Below the pieces are notes generated by a model. That model worked only from the letters and a program-made list of their open reading frames with translations, made no database searches and was not told the DNA's origin. A DNA stretch of 64,000 nt from Atherix ibis (taxonomy: Eukaryota; Arthropoda; Insecta; Diptera; Athericidae), in the NCBI GenBank assembly GCA_958298945.1, contig OY282607.1, positions 29,582,500-29,646,499 of the forward strand, given 5' to 3'. Positions 34,430 through 46,600 of the stretch are shown here, piece after piece. Numbering within the stretch: the first letter of the stretch is position 1; every line of letters starts with the position of its first letter. A program made the translations under genes and the position numbers.

Positions 34430-35515
34430 GGAGAAAAAAAAATTGATTATTTTTGCGCTAGATGGCTGTAGTGATATATATCTCATAAAGTTCAGAGTTG
34501 TTCTCGTTGGAAAAGTGACATTTTATATTTAAAAAAATTCTTATACAGTTTTTGGATTGCCGATTTAGTTGTAAGTTATAAGATGTAAAAGATAGAATTT
34601 AACAAATAGAAAATTCGGTATATTCTACAATTTTGCTATGATAAAGGTGAAAATGCAGGCCAGGAAGCGGCTGAAATTGTGAATGGTGTTTATGGTCCGT
34701 ATACTATCCCAGCCAATTGGTTTCGTAAATTCCGTTCCGGTATTTTCGATATTAAATTTGCACCTCAAAAAAATCATGCAAATTATCGAAGTAGATCGGC
34801 ATATTAGCAGTCATAGCATTGCCTAGGAGCTTAAGATCGACCACAAAAGAGTTTTAAACCATCTGCTTAAAGCTCGATATTTGGATGCCACACTAATGGA
34901 TATGAAAATACATGATGGATCTTTGGCCAAAAGGAACGAAATCAATTCATTTCAAAAACGGATGGTGACCGGCGATGAGAAAAGGGTCACATATGACAAT
35001 ATTGTATGAAAACGATCGTTGTCAAAAGCCAGGAAGTTTTTTCTGTGCATTTCGTAGGACTGGAAAGGAATCATCTACTGTAAGCGGCTTCCATATGGTC
35101 AAACATTAAATTCTGACCTCTACTGTCAACAATTGGCCCGTTTGAAGATAGCAGTTGATGAGAAGCAGCCAAAATTGGCCAACAGGAAAAGTGTTGTAGA
35201 AAAAGTGGAAACTCCAGGAGCTTAGTTAGGATGTTTTGATGTATCGACCTTATAGTCCGGATCTGGTATCAATCGATTACCATATTTTTTGATCATTGCA
35301 AAACTTCCTTAGTGATAAGAAATTGGCATCAAGAAAAGACGGTGAAAATCGTTTAGTTGAGATTTCCACCAATAGGGACCAGAGCTTCTATGGGAGAGGC
35401 ATTATGGCAATAAATTATATAAAAAAAAAAACGGACAATCCGCACCATTTTAAAATTTATTTTTCCCCAAGCCAATATTTAACGTTAATGGCAAGTTTTA
35501 GGTAATATAATGAAA
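34430..35515 (+). mobile_element. Degenerate mariner next to the previous one; ends not found
   Basis: Begins within about 20 bp of the TA closing the previous mariner. The leader (GCGCTAGATGGCTGTAGTGA near 34459) and a related CACTAGATGGCGTTAGAAA near 42410 resemble the leader of this mariner type. No convincing inverted repeats were found, so both limits are approximate. Confidence 0.7.
34583..35505 (+). pseudogene. Cecropia-like mariner transposase, heavily broken
   Basis: The ATG at 34583 is followed at once by a stop. In-frame remains include KIRYILQFCYDKGENAGQEA and NWFRKFRSGIFDIK (to about 34755). MVTGDEKRVTYDN near 34965 keeps the first Asp but has Arg for Trp. LPYGQTLNSDLYCQQLARLK follows near 35090. 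The region with the second catalytic Asp is deleted after LANRKSVV (about 35200). YSPDLVSIDYHIF near 35250 keeps the third. NFLSDKKLASRKDGENRLVE and YGRGIM close the gene. The frame changes several times. Inactive. Confidence 0.85.
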
Positions 35516-37533
35516 TAAAAATTCTCCTGTAGAAGTTTCCCTTAATATTTTCAGAGCTCCAATAAAAAATACCACTTCTTACTATACAAAAGTATCTTCA
35601 AAGAACATAATTTATAATTATCTATTGTAAAAAAATTATTAAATTATTCGTAGTAAATTTTTGCAATTCTTTTGGTTTTAATAGAATGAATTTTACAAAA
35701 TCATTTTATTAGGTTAAAAATATTAAATAAAATAAAAATGATTGATGCTCATCAATGAGATAAATTGATTTCCAAACATGAAAAGAGCTTTTAAGCCACG
35801 TCCAACCCCCCCCCCCCCCCCCAAAATATCTAATATTGGCCGAAACTAAAAGTTTATTGTATTTAACGAGTCTGTAGTAGTAGTATTACGATTTATTGCC
35901 AAAAATACCAAAGTCTTTTTTTAAAAAAAAAGTCGTGTCAGAAATTGTGTCAACACGTTTTCGTACTTTTCAGCGCTGATGTGAAAGCTATGTTCATGGT
36001 CCATAAATGAGTTACACTATAAATAGTATACCGTACAATTGTATATCTAATCCCTTTTATACTATTGTGAACATACCTACCTGATATAGATTTTTTTTTT
36101 TGGTTTTGGTTTATGATCAAATCAATTCTGATTGGTTTGACTTATTTTTTTTTTAATCTAATTTATAAAACTTTATTAAGAGCTTTACGTACTCGTAATT
36201 CGATCAGAAAAAGTAATTCATGGGAAGAACTGTATTGCATGCAGAAATATTGTGTTGACAATAAATTCAGGACGAATAGTACTAACGGAAAAAAATAACT
36301 GGAGAATATTAGAAAAATCGGGATAAGAAAACCAATTACAGAAGGGATTTTATTTCTACAACAAAATTCGAATTCGTTGGCATATTTTCCATCAAAATGA
36401 GTGCAAACACAAACCAACTAGTGCCTGGCTGTTGCTCGTATAGCTTAGATTTATTTGTTACTCCATCGAAACAAAAACCAAAATTGGATCTTTCATTTCA
36501 CGGTATTGTAACCCTCAATTTGATTATAGTCATACATAGTTACACTATCCCCACAATATTATAAAAATAAGAAAATTTAATTGTAAAATTAATCAAAAGA
36601 TTTTCGAAAAAAGTCTATTATTTTTTAAGATTACGAAAAAAACCAACAATTGAAAGTGAAAAAAATTATGAAAAATAAATAATATTTTTAAATAATTCTA
36701 CTAAATTACAATTCCAATTATCTTTAATATTTACTGTACAAAAATGCTTTGTCATCAAATATTATTTTAAATAAAAATACAAAAAATCTTAACTGATACT
36801 AATGAAAGAATTGACAAATTAGGACATTTTGTCCGGAGAGCTTTTTAAATGTTTTACAAGCGAAATAGAACTGAAAAGATATCCGCCCTGTAATCAATAC
36901 AACCAAGGGCGGATGACCTTTCATTTTTAATGATGTCATTTAGGATGGCAAAAAAAAAATTACGTCGCAACCCCTAAATTTAGTCAGACTTTCTTTTTTC
37001 ATATTCTTTTCGGCAAGATTTATTTCTTTTCTATGACTAATGAGAAAATTCTAGCTTTTTAGCAATTTTATATGATTTTTTTTATAAAAACTATAATGGC
37101 TATCGTACTTTTGCGTAGTAAATTGTTAGTAAAAATTAATCAATCTTTAATTTTTTGCCTATCATTTTCATAAAAATAAATAATTGTTTGGAGGGTCTGT
37201 TAGTTTCCATTATTTATGTTACATAAGAAAAAGTCTTTAGATAACACCAAAAAAAATTTAAAAGTTAATGAAGATGACAATTTGGAAGATTTTAGATTCA
37301 TTAGCCTCAAATTACAGATTTAGTTATCTTAGTTAGAAGTTGTATTTTAAATTCATAAAGTTTGTAATAATTTTTTAAAGTCAATACTATTAATTGATTT
37401 TCATGGGCTTAGATCTAGAATCTTAATAGGTTACTAGATTCCCTTTAAAATATTGCCTTGCAAAAACGGGGCTGTTTCAATAGCATGGACAATCTGTTGG
37501 TTTTTTTTTTAACTTTTAAAATATCTATCAAAT
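35516..37533. other. AT-rich stretch with a 17-base poly-C run
   Basis: No gene recognised. A run of 17 C lies at 35806-35822, very unusual in this composition. A small stem (ATCCGCCCT with AGGGCGGAT) sits near 36880-36915. The octamer TACTCGTA is at 36190. Confidence 0.55.
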
Positions 37534-37535
37534 TA

Positions 37536-38402
37536 CGAGGTCTGTTCAAAAAGTATCGCGAATTTTGTGTTTTTTCAAAAATTATTTATTTTTCATTAAT
37601 ATCTATTTTGTCCTCTTCAAAGTAATCCCCACCAGATATTATACACTTTTTCCAACGTTTTTTCCAATCCTCGGAGCACTTCAAAAAATCATTTTGTTCA
37701 GCTCCCCCTTCGATGCAGTCTTTATCTCCTCAATCGTAGCGTAGTGTCGTCCTTTCATGGGGCTCTTCAGTTTCGGAAACAAAAAAAAGTCTCAGGGGGC
37801 CAGATCTGGGGAATACAGTGGCTGCGGCATTATTAGTGTTTTGTTTTTGGCCAAAAATGGCAAAAGTCAATTTTTGTTCTTACACAAATCCGGGCGTTTC
37901 TGGCAGATTGCTTTACGCAACTTGCGCATTACTTGCAGGTAACATTCCTTATTGATCGTTCTACCCTGTGGCAAGAACTCATAATGCACCACACCCCTGC
38001 AATCGAAGAAAACTGTAAGCAAAACCTTCACATTCGACCGAACTTCGTGCTTTTTTCGGTCTTGGCTCGTGCGGCAGCTTCTATTGGGATGATTGAGCTT
38101 TGGTTTCCACGTCATAATCATAAACCCATGATTTGTCATCAGTTATGACCGTCTGGACCAAAGTTGGGTTATAGCGGGCAGAGGTCAACAGCAATGTTAA
38201 TGCGATGCTGTTTTTGGTGAAAATTGAGCAGAAATCGAAGACGAGCCAAAACACGTGTAAGCAAAACCGCTGTCAAAAATTAACTGATCATTCAAAATGG
38301 CCGAACTTATCGGCATAAGTGAGATACATGAGTACCAACATAACGCCATGAAAAAAATTGAAAATCGAATATACGTATCCCGCGGAAATTCAAAATTCGC
38401 GC
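37536..38402 (-). mobile_element. Internally deleted mariner (CGAGGTCTGTTC ends), copy 2
   Basis: The left end CGAGGTCTGTTCAAAAAGTA is intact after TA at 37534-37535. On the right, similarity to copy 1 (18614-19510) stops within the inner part of the terminal repeat (AAATTCGCG, 38402), so the outer right end is gone. It carries the same N-terminal deletion as copy 1. Confidence 0.88.
37586..38262 (-). pseudogene. Mariner transposase, N-terminus and second Asp missing
   Basis: Catalytic half only. VITDDKSWVYDYD near 38130 keeps the first Asp in an altered motif (TGDES became TDDKS). VRSNVKVLLTVFFDCRGVVH and YEFLPQGRTINKECYLQVMR are clear. A deletion near 37866 removes WILHHDNAPAHTS, with the second Asp. 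The third region reads LIMPQPLYSPDLAP, a stop, then DFFLF. C-terminal CIISGGDYFEED leads to TAA at 37586-37588. Inactive. Confidence 0.9.
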
Positions 38403-38450
38403 CACGTACACGTTCCATGATTTTTGATTCTACAATTGTCAAGTATGAAG

Positions 38451-39709
38451 TATGCTTGTTCGGAAACTAATTTCATTTTTTCCCAACAGAGGACTTAATT
38501 ATTATTTTTTCACAACCAACTTAACACTTAAGACGCATAATCATATGTATTTTGACAGCTGACATAGCAAGGCTTGCTTTTGAATAAATTCGATTGATTC
38601 TGCACAGTAGTTTTTGGTTGACACTCTTTTAAATATGGAAAGTGAAAAACAGAATTTTCGGCATATTTTACTTTTTTGCTATAGAAAAGATAAAAATTCT
38701 GTTCAGGCAAGGAAAAACATTATACGATGTGTATAGAGAAGATGTATTAAATGAGCGCCAGTGCTGGTTTGTAAAATTTCGATCCGGCAATTTTGATCTC
38801 GAAGATGCATCACATTCTGTAAGGCCTGTTGAAGCTGAAGAAGACACAATAAAGACATTAATTGATGCAAATTAGCGAATAACAACTCGTGAGATCGCTG
38901 AGAGATTAAATTTATCGAATACGATCGTTCATGATCATTTGAAACGGGTAGGTTTAATCTCAAAGCTCTTCTTACGGAAAAAAATTTGTGCCGTCGCATT
39001 GACGTTTGTGATTTGCTTCTCAAACGCCAAGAAAATGATCCATTTTTGAAGCATATAATCACTGTGGACGAGAACATTGTTGTCTACAACAATGTTAAGT
39101 GCAAAAGATCCTAGAGTAGAAAAGATGAACTGGCTCAAAGCACTTCGAAAACCAATATTCATCAAAAAAAGGTTTTGCTATTTGTTTCGTGGGATTTCAA
39201 AGGAATCATTTATTTTGAGCTTCTACCAAGCAACAAAACGATCAATTCTGAAGTGTACTATCATCAGTTGGATAAATTGAATGATTCACTTAAAGAAAAA
39301 AGCCGAGAATTGGTCAATAGAAAAGGTATAGTGTTCCAACAGCATAGTGCGAAACCACATACAAGTTTGAGCACTCGGCAAAAGCTTTTAGAGCTTGTAT
39401 GGTTTATACTGCACACCCACCATACTCCGCAAACCCAGCACCTTCCGATTATCATTTCTTCCGGTCTCTGCAAAAATTTTTAGACGGTAAAACGTTTAAT
39501 TCAAATGAAGACGTCAAAAATCACTTGGATTAATTTTTTGCCAAGAAAGGACAACAATTTTATGAGCGTGGAATCATGCTACTGCCAGAAAGATGGCAAA
39601 GGGTATATAGGATCAGACTGGACAATATTTAATTGAATAAAATATTAATTCACTATAAGAAAATCGTCTTTTATTTTTATATTTAACCCAATATTTCAGG
39701 ACAACCCAA
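38451..39709 (+). mobile_element. Cecropia-like mariner (TTGGGTTGTCC ends), degenerate
   Basis: About 1,259 bp. The right end (ACAACCCAA, followed by TA at 39710-39711) and a decayed left end (CTTGTTCGGAAACTAATTTC) match the clean end TTGGGTTGTCCGGGAAGTAA of the element at 63730. It lies about 50 bp from the deleted mariner on its left. Confidence 0.82.
38635..39632 (+). pseudogene. Cecropia-like mariner transposase, broken
   Basis: Starts at ATG 38635 (ESEKQNFRHILLFCYRKDKN). After a shift, CWFVKFRSGNFDLEDA (about 38762) and RITTREIAERLNLSNTIVHD complete the DNA-binding half, with a TAG at 38873-38875. TVDENIVVYNN near 39062 keeps the first Asp but has lost TGDEKW. LLPSNKTINSEVYYHQLDKL is well kept. 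The second Asp position reads QQHSAKPHTS (Asp to His, about 39345). APSDYHF retains the third after another shift. ERGIMLLPERWQRV ends the gene, with TAA at 39630-39632. Same family as the fragment at 63804. Confidence 0.9.
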
Positions 39710-39711
39710 TA

Positions 39712-40939
39712 TTATTGAACTAAATTAAGCTTTCATTTTTAATAAAAATATTTAGTGTTTACTCTCTTTTAGTTTAACAGATGGCTTATCCTACATATTG
39801 AAAAATATACTCATTTTAAATTAAATATTCATAGTCATAATCATATATTCATTCATGTAATATCTATAAAATTTATGTCAATTATATGAAAGAAGGCAGA
39901 AATTATTAATTCATTTTGATTACGTACAAGTAAAATCAATGAAATACAAGTAATTATCAAGTCATGAGAGTAATAATGACGCGTTCAATGCCTCGGCTAT
40001 CAACAGAAATTATTCAGCCTTAAACATTATAATTTTTTTTTATTATCGTAAAAAATTCTATTCAATTTCTGATTATTGTCTTCATTTTCAAAAGATGCCA
40101 AATAATTTCCAGATCGTTAAATAAAGACAAATTGTCAGCTGCGACGAAAACCAAGCGGATTTTTTCCTTATGAGATCACATCTTCATCATTTCATCGTCC
40201 TGCGATAAATTTAGTTATTCAGTTCGCCATTTTTTTTTGTTTTTTTTTTGGGGCAAAGTTAATTGCCAAATAAAATTCATTCTTATAGCATGCCATTTGT
40301 TCTTATATGTTGACCTACATAATTGGAATTTCAACTAATATTCCAGCAAGGAAGGATTCAGAATTACGAATTCTAGTAATGCCAAGAGTGTGTGTGTGTG
40401 TGTTATTCTAACAAACGATTTCTATTTTGTTCAATTCAAAATTGTACATAATATATAAAATGGTCCAGGTAAGTGTGAGGCGATCATATATTTTCTGATG
40501 GAATTCTTTTCAGTATCCAACAAAAGTTGCTTTGAATAAGCTATAAGCACTCCTTGAATAATACAGTAAGTTTTGTTCATGAAATTGATGGATTAGTTTT
40601 GGGCAAATTGCATTATCATAGACATTTCTACTATTTATGAATTTTTTATAAGTCGATGGTTTATTATTCATGAAAATATTTATCGAAAAGTCAATATACG
40701 AGAATATTTTTCTTTTATTTTTCGATATTATATAAATCTGTAGGCCGATTTGTATTTGACGTTGGAAAAACTGAAGAGTTTGAAAAAGTCATAACTTGTT
40801 CATTTGCAATATTTTTTATATTTTTTTTAAATCTTTTTTTTTTAGATTATAGAGCATAAATTGGAGATTAATTTGAGAGTACATACAATAATATCATTGA
40901 GTTTTTCTATTACAATGAAAGGTCAAATATACAAACTTA
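39712..40939. other. AT-rich stretch with a short TG run
   Basis: Nothing gene-like recognised. A short (TG)n tract of about eight units lies at 40388-40402. Confidence 0.55.
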
Positions 40940-41605
40940 AAGAAAATACCGGCAACGTTTTAATCTCAGAGTATCTCCTAGCAATAACATAATTTGGAAC
41001 GAAGAGGTCTTAAGCGCAATGTGCATACTCACAAAGTGGTGAAAGCTATAATGGCAAAGTGTCCTTGAGGATCCGTCTGCCTCTATCTGCCGTCTCTCTG
41101 TTTGACAGAAAATTCTGAAACTGGATTTAGAAATGTACCAAATAGTCCAAGCTTTACTACCCCAAGTTACTACGCTAGACATAACAACCACTTTTTTTGA
41201 ACAACTTGATATTCAGTGATGAGTCTCATTTTCATTTAAATGGGTTTATCAACAAAAAACTATTGATTTTGGGGTTCTGAGAATTTTAAAGTTTCCAAAA
41301 AATATACTGGTTGGTTCGTTCCATAGGCTGAAAGGAATATCGAGTCCTATTTCTTCGAAAATGAGGAAGAACAGTCAGAAAAAATCAAGGGTCTCTGGGA
41401 AGGACAATGTTTGAAATTTTTTTTACGCACAGTGGTCAAAAATAATCAGTAGCTATAGTTTCAATAGGATGCAGCTACTGCGCACACTATTAGGACGACA
41501 ATGACCCATCTGCAAAAAATTTTTTGTGAACAAATAATTTCAACAACAAAAATAAAAATTGTTTTGCTTCTGCATCCACGTCATTAGACGGATATTGATA
41601 TCTTT
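40940..41605 (+). pseudogene. Tc3-like transposase relic
   Basis: The clearest block is FSDESHFHLNGFINKK near 41215-41260, matching FSDEAHFHLNGYVNKQ with the first catalytic Asp kept. Then WGSENFKV-like residues, ESYFFENEE near 41340 (family GPYFFENE), and DAATAHTIRTTMTHLQKIF near 41470, matching QQDGATAHTARTSM..L with the second Asp. The DNA-binding half upstream is only faint. The relic ends near 41605 just before the GC-richer dispersed repeat. An 84-codon antisense frame here is incidental. Confidence 0.7.
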
Positions 41606-41613
41606 TTGCGGGG

Positions 41614-41893
41614 TTATATATTGTTATTTAACGTGATCTTGTTGTCTGAATCATAAAACCACGAGTCGGTTACGACTATAGGGATTGAGTTACGCTCAAT
41701 CAACGCACCACCATTACTGGCAGTAAGCAGTTAGTAATCAGTTACAAGCTGACCACTCAGGCATAACCACAGCCACCACGTTGCTACCAAATGGCGCCTC
41801 ACCTAAATCGGGCACAGTATATTTCCACACCATGGGGCCTCCGATTCCTGTGGTACTAATTTTTGTTTTTAGAGTACTTTGGTTTGTACTCCG
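41614..41893. repeat. GC-richer dispersed repeat, copy 2 (inverted)
   Basis: Reverse-oriented relative of the repeat at 19730-20379. Shared pieces include TATATATTGTTATTTAACGT, CGCACCACCATTACTGGCAG, AATCAGTTACAAGCTGA, CAAATGGCGCCTCA and AGAGTACTT.GGTTTGTACT. About 145 bp found in copy 1 between the GTAAC and GGCTGTGG segments is absent here. It stops at 41893, where a mariner fragment begins. Confidence 0.8.
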
Positions 41894-41894
41894 C

Positions 41895-42326
41895 AATCGA
41901 TATTGTTGCGATTCAGCAGCGATTCGCAGATGGAAATTCAGTCCATGAGGTTTGTTTTTGCGATAACTCGTGTGGCACCCATACATCGAGCTTCTTTTTG
42001 TATCCAGCCTTATTTAAGTGGTTCCAAACGGTTTTTTGTGCAATGTTTAGCTCCTGGGCAATCGAAACAATGCTTACGTGACGGTCGGACTCGACGATTT
42101 CTATTATTTTATCAACATTTTCGACAATTGGCCTTCCAGAGCGTGGTGCATCTTTGAAATCAAAATTACCGGAACGGAATCGACGAAACCAAAATTACGT
42201 GTGATTGGCTGTTACAGTATCAGAACCATAAACACTATTCACATTTTCAGCTGCCTGGCTTGCGTTTTCGCCTTTATCGAAGAAAAACTGTAAAATATGG
42301 CGTATTTTCTCTTTGTTGGTGTCCAT
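41895..42326 (-). pseudogene. Mariner transposase N-terminal fragment
   Basis: ATG at 42324-42326 starts MDTNKEKIRHILQFFFDKGE. The first helix-turn-helix follows, with one in-frame stop near 42195 before FWFRRFRSGNFDFKDAPRSG (GRP linker next). The second unit SIVSIAQELNIAQKTVWNHL and the conserved VWVPHEL come after. A frameshift near 41950 leads to DRISICESLLNRNNI, where homology is cut off at the junction with the dispersed repeat. The catalytic domain is absent. Leader sequence of mariner type continues to about 42460. Confidence 0.88.
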
Positions 42327-42499
42327 CTTTGACGCGTGGTAAAAAATACTGAGTCAAGTAATCACAAAACTGTATCAGAAACTTTTTTAGTACAAAATCT
42401 TATCTTTCTAACGCCATCTAGTGCAACCCGATCGCACTTTGAAAACGAGAGATACAGACTCTTAAAGTCATCTATTGGCAAAATAATGGATTACTTTTT

Positions 42500-43640
42500 A
42501 CTACAGCTTATATGTTGAAGGAAGAAAGCTCTTGAGTTTTCAGAGGAGTTCAGGATGCCACACACGATCAAAAGCTTGGGAGATATCTAAAATATTTCCT
42601 AGGTAAAATATCTACTGAAAACATTTATTAAAAATTTTTACTGAAAATTTTTACTGAAAATTTTTACTGAAAATTTTTACTGAAAATTTTTACTAAAAAT
42701 TTTTGCTGAAAATTTCTACTGAAAATTTTTACTGAAAATTTCTACTGAAAATTTTTACTGAAAATTTTTACTGAAAATTTTTACTGAAAATTTTTACTGA
42801 AAATTTTTACTGAAAATTTTTACTGAAAATTTTTACTGAAAATTTTTACTGAAAATTTTTACTGAAAATTTTTACTGAAAATTTTTACTGAAAATTTTTA
42901 CTGAAAATTTTTACTGAAAATTTTTACTGAAAATTTTTACTGAAAATTTTTACTGAAAATTTGTACTGAAAATTTTTACTGAAAATTTTTACTGAAAATT
43001 TTTACTGAAAATTTTTACTGAAAATTTCTACTAAAAATTTTTACTGCAAATTTCTACTAAAAATTTTTACTGAAAATTTCTACTAAAAATTTTTACTGAA
43101 CATTTTTACTGAAAATAATTTTTACTGAAAATTTCTACTAAAAATTTTTACTGAAAATTTCTAGTAAAAATTTTTACTGACAATTTCTACTAAAAATGTT
43201 TACTGAAAATTTCTACTAAAATTTTCTATTTAAAATTTTTACTGAAAATTTCTACTAAAAACTTTTACTGAAAATTTTTACTAAAAATTTTTGCTGGATA
43301 GTGGAGTGTTCAGATCGGAAGCCAAATTGATGATCAGAAATAATTTTTTCAATAGCTAGGACTGGGTAGAAGCGGTTTAATAGAAGTTTTTCCAAAATCT
43401 TACCAAGAATTGGTAAGAGGCTGATGGGTCATAAGAGAAAGGAGAAATAATGGGTTTATTTAGTTTAGGAATCATTTTAATAACACAAAATTTCCAGAGT
43501 AGAGAAATTAAAACTAACGCTTTTTAGAAAATTTGCTTCAGAATAGAAGCTGTTACTGGATCATAACCAGGAGCTTTTTTATTGGGAAGGAAAGGCGCAC
43601 AATTTTGCCCAGTTACCGTCATTTTGTTTCAGTGGGTATG
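42500..43640 (-). pseudogene. Jockey-type reverse transcriptase fragment split by a minisatellite
   Basis: On the minus strand, 43640-43300 reads (in shifting frames) PGYDPVTASIL-like, then PISLLPILGKILEKLLLNRF and ISDHQFGFRSEHSTIQ, the classic jockey blocks. After the satellite (43298-42613) the frame resumes with YLGNILDISQAFDRVWHPEL near 42600-42540, including the first catalytic Asp, then KLKSFLPSTY. About 18 residues normally between HSTIQ and FLDISQAFD are replaced by roughly 690 bp of 13-bp repeats. Everything after about 42500 is missing. Independent of the jockey relic at 24850. Confidence 0.85.
42613..43298. repeat. 13-bp minisatellite, about 50 units
   Basis: Direct repeats of AATTTTTACTGAA (13 bp), almost perfect from about 42720 to 43020 and more varied at the edges, where CTACTAAA and TTGCTGAA variants occur. 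It lies within a reverse transcriptase fragment. The unit is related to the 16-bp unit of the arrays at 48325, 51500 and 54850 (AAAATTATTTTTACTG), lacking three bases. Confidence 0.95.
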
Positions 43641-46600
43641 ATATTATTTTCTACGAGAGTATTCGTCTAGTGAATTTCCATAACGAAATATTATCACTGA
43701 GCGATCTTATAAAGTAAATTTATTTAGAAAAATTCCTTTTTCAAAACAATTTTATTATAAAAGAAATTTTTCTATCAACATTTTAATATTCCCTTGCATA
43801 ATTCTCTATTAGAAAATTTCACTCAAAAAAATTTATATTTCTATTTAATATTCTGTATGCTAAACCACTTATTTGATTATGCTTAAGAATATAAATCAAT
43901 ATGAGGAAAAAAATTTTTAATTCAAAATCTTGTAGTAAAAATGTCTTTCCGTTTCGGATTTTTATTCTAGTCATCTGTAAAGTAATCACTACTTGTTTAT
44001 TCATAGATAAGTCAGTTAGTGTTTTATTATTATGAACATATTTTTTAAGGTATTTTTTTTTATAATTTCAAATACAAAATTTATTGTATAATTTTAGGTA
44101 GAAAACAAAATACCAAAAAAAATAAAATCAATTTTTTTAAAAGCTGTTACGTAAATAAGCTGATATTTTATACAATTTTAATTTTTTACATCCTTTTCTC
44201 TATTTTATAATCAAAATAATATAAAAAAATATTGTTGGATAACAGAAACAATTTACCCACACATAAATTTCAGAAATTAGGGAAACCTACTACTACTCTG
44301 GTTGACGTAATTTAATATTATTTGCCAACTTTTTACTATTTATACTGAAAATTTCTATATTCTTTTTCAGGCCTTCCTTTCGAAATAATATCGAATATTA
44401 TTTTCACAAAGTCCTGCAATAAAATAAAAGTGCGTACTTTTCATAATTGTTATGCTGAGAATTAGGCCAAACAGTTTAGCCAATTTTGGATATATACTTA
44501 TGTAATATACTGTTGGATTTGGACAAGGATTTTCGGTCCCTTAATAAATTCAATCAATTGTATTTTATTTTATTCTAAAAGAAACTTTTTATAATATTTT
44601 ATTTTTATATAGGAAAAAAATCACTATTTTCATCAGTAATAAAATATTAAATTTATAATGTTAGGAATGTGAAAAAAAAAATTTATAGTACAACAGAAAT
44701 TTTGCTAGTTTAATATTAGTTGTTTTCTATTTCTTAAAAAAAACCTTTTATTTTTTAAATGATATTAACAATAAATAACATATCTAAACAAGATACTTTT
44801 AAATGTAAAAATAGACAAATTTTCAAATCAAAAACCTTAAAATAGTATTTAACATTTACGAGACTACAATACTTACTTGATATACTTTCCGGAGAAATTT
44901 CTGCCATTTTAAAGGACATTTTTTAAGCTAAATCATTCTATATATTATATGTTGATAATAATGATGTTAAAGTGGAAATGATAATAATTTCCAAAATTTT
45001 CTTTCAAATCCGATTTTTTGCCAATTCTTTGATGATGTGAACACATGAATTTTTACTAAAATGCTTGCACTTCATTTGGATAATTTTTAATTATTCTTTA
45101 TTTGAAAATTATTACACTAACTAAATTTTTTTTTAAATTGAATTTAATTTATTATTTTTTACACTATATTTTTCTATATAATTGTAAGCATGAATTTTTT
45201 ACTACGCCAATTGTTATGTTACTACATAATATACCACTAAAATTTCATTATAAATTACACCAAAGAAAAAAATATGGGTTGAAATTTTTCATTTAGATAA
45301 TATCAAAATTACTGTATTATTATTAAAATTATTTTTAAATTAATTAATTATATAAGCAGAAAATTATGCAAGCAAAAAGCTATTAAGAATATTATCAATA
45401 TTGTAAAAAGCTATAAAATTTATAATAATAATATTTTGATAAAAGTTTTTTTTTATTTAATTAAAACCTGTTATCGACAATAAGTTTTTAATTAATATCT
45501 TTATTAATAGAGTCCTTTTTTTTAGTAATAGTTTATTCATAATTAACCAAACGGATGAAATTTTGAATGGATGATAAAAATATAATAATTTATTACTTTT
45601 AGGTTCGTAAGTTACTCGTACTACGTAAAGTAACCTTTTTTATGATTAATATTCAACAGTTTTTATTTGAATTTAATTAAAAATTTCAAGAGAAAATTGT
45701 AAAAAAAAGTTAAATTTTATATTGTAATTATTACAATGATTTGCAAAAAAAGAAACTAAAAAAAACCCAATAGTAAATTGAAAAAAATTATGAAGAAAAG
45801 CGTATCCTTTTCAAAAATAATTCTATTAAATTAAATGTGAACTTTTATTTGAGCTCAAGATGAAATGGATTAAATTTGACAGTGATTAGAAGAGTTACTT
45901 TATGAACTTGTTTTATAAATGCCAAAGTTGTTGTCCCTTTTAAGACTTTTATCCTGTTAAGATTCTTACAGTAAATTACATATAATTGGGACTCATTACA
46001 ATATAATCCGTATTTTCCTACTTAGTCAATTTTTGGAAAAGTTTCTTTTTTCTAAAAGTAATTTTTATTTATTTTAAATTTAATTTTAAAAAATTTATAT
46101 TTTTTACATTATTTTAAATTTAACTTTAGGTTTTTTGAAAAACTTTAGTTGAAAAGCTATTTTGAAATATTTCTTCACATAGAAAATTGCATATAAAAGA
46201 TGGTATATATTTTTATTAAAAATACATAAATTTATCCACAAAAATGTGTACAATGTGTTGAAAGGAATTGAAAATATTTATTTAAATTTCATATGGTGTC
46301 TTATCCATAAATTGTTTACACATGCCCGAAAATTTCTTACAAAATGCCATTATCATTACATGAAAATCGAACAAATCGAATCGGAATCTGGAACAAGCTT
46401 TGAATTACAAAATATTTGTTGATACCTTAAACTTATGATAAAGGGTGAAAAGCCTTTAATTGAAGAAAAAACAAATGGAAAAATTGATAAAAAACAATTG
46501 GAAAATATTCTTGATTCCAAATATTGCCCGGCTGTTCTCGTTTCAACAATTTTTCCTCTTTAAGACTGCTGAAAGGTCGTTACTTTTGTTCAATGTGTAA

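Noticed and set aside
40388..40402. (TG)n microsatellite
   Set aside because: Only about eight units; ordinary.
40937..41191. 84-codon antisense frame
   Set aside because: The plus strand of this area reads as a Tc3-like transposase relic, so the antisense frame is incidental.
42613..43298. Regular short repeats resembling a CRISPR array
   Set aside because: Units are directly adjacent with no unique spacers, the sequence is eukaryotic, and no cas-like gene is present.
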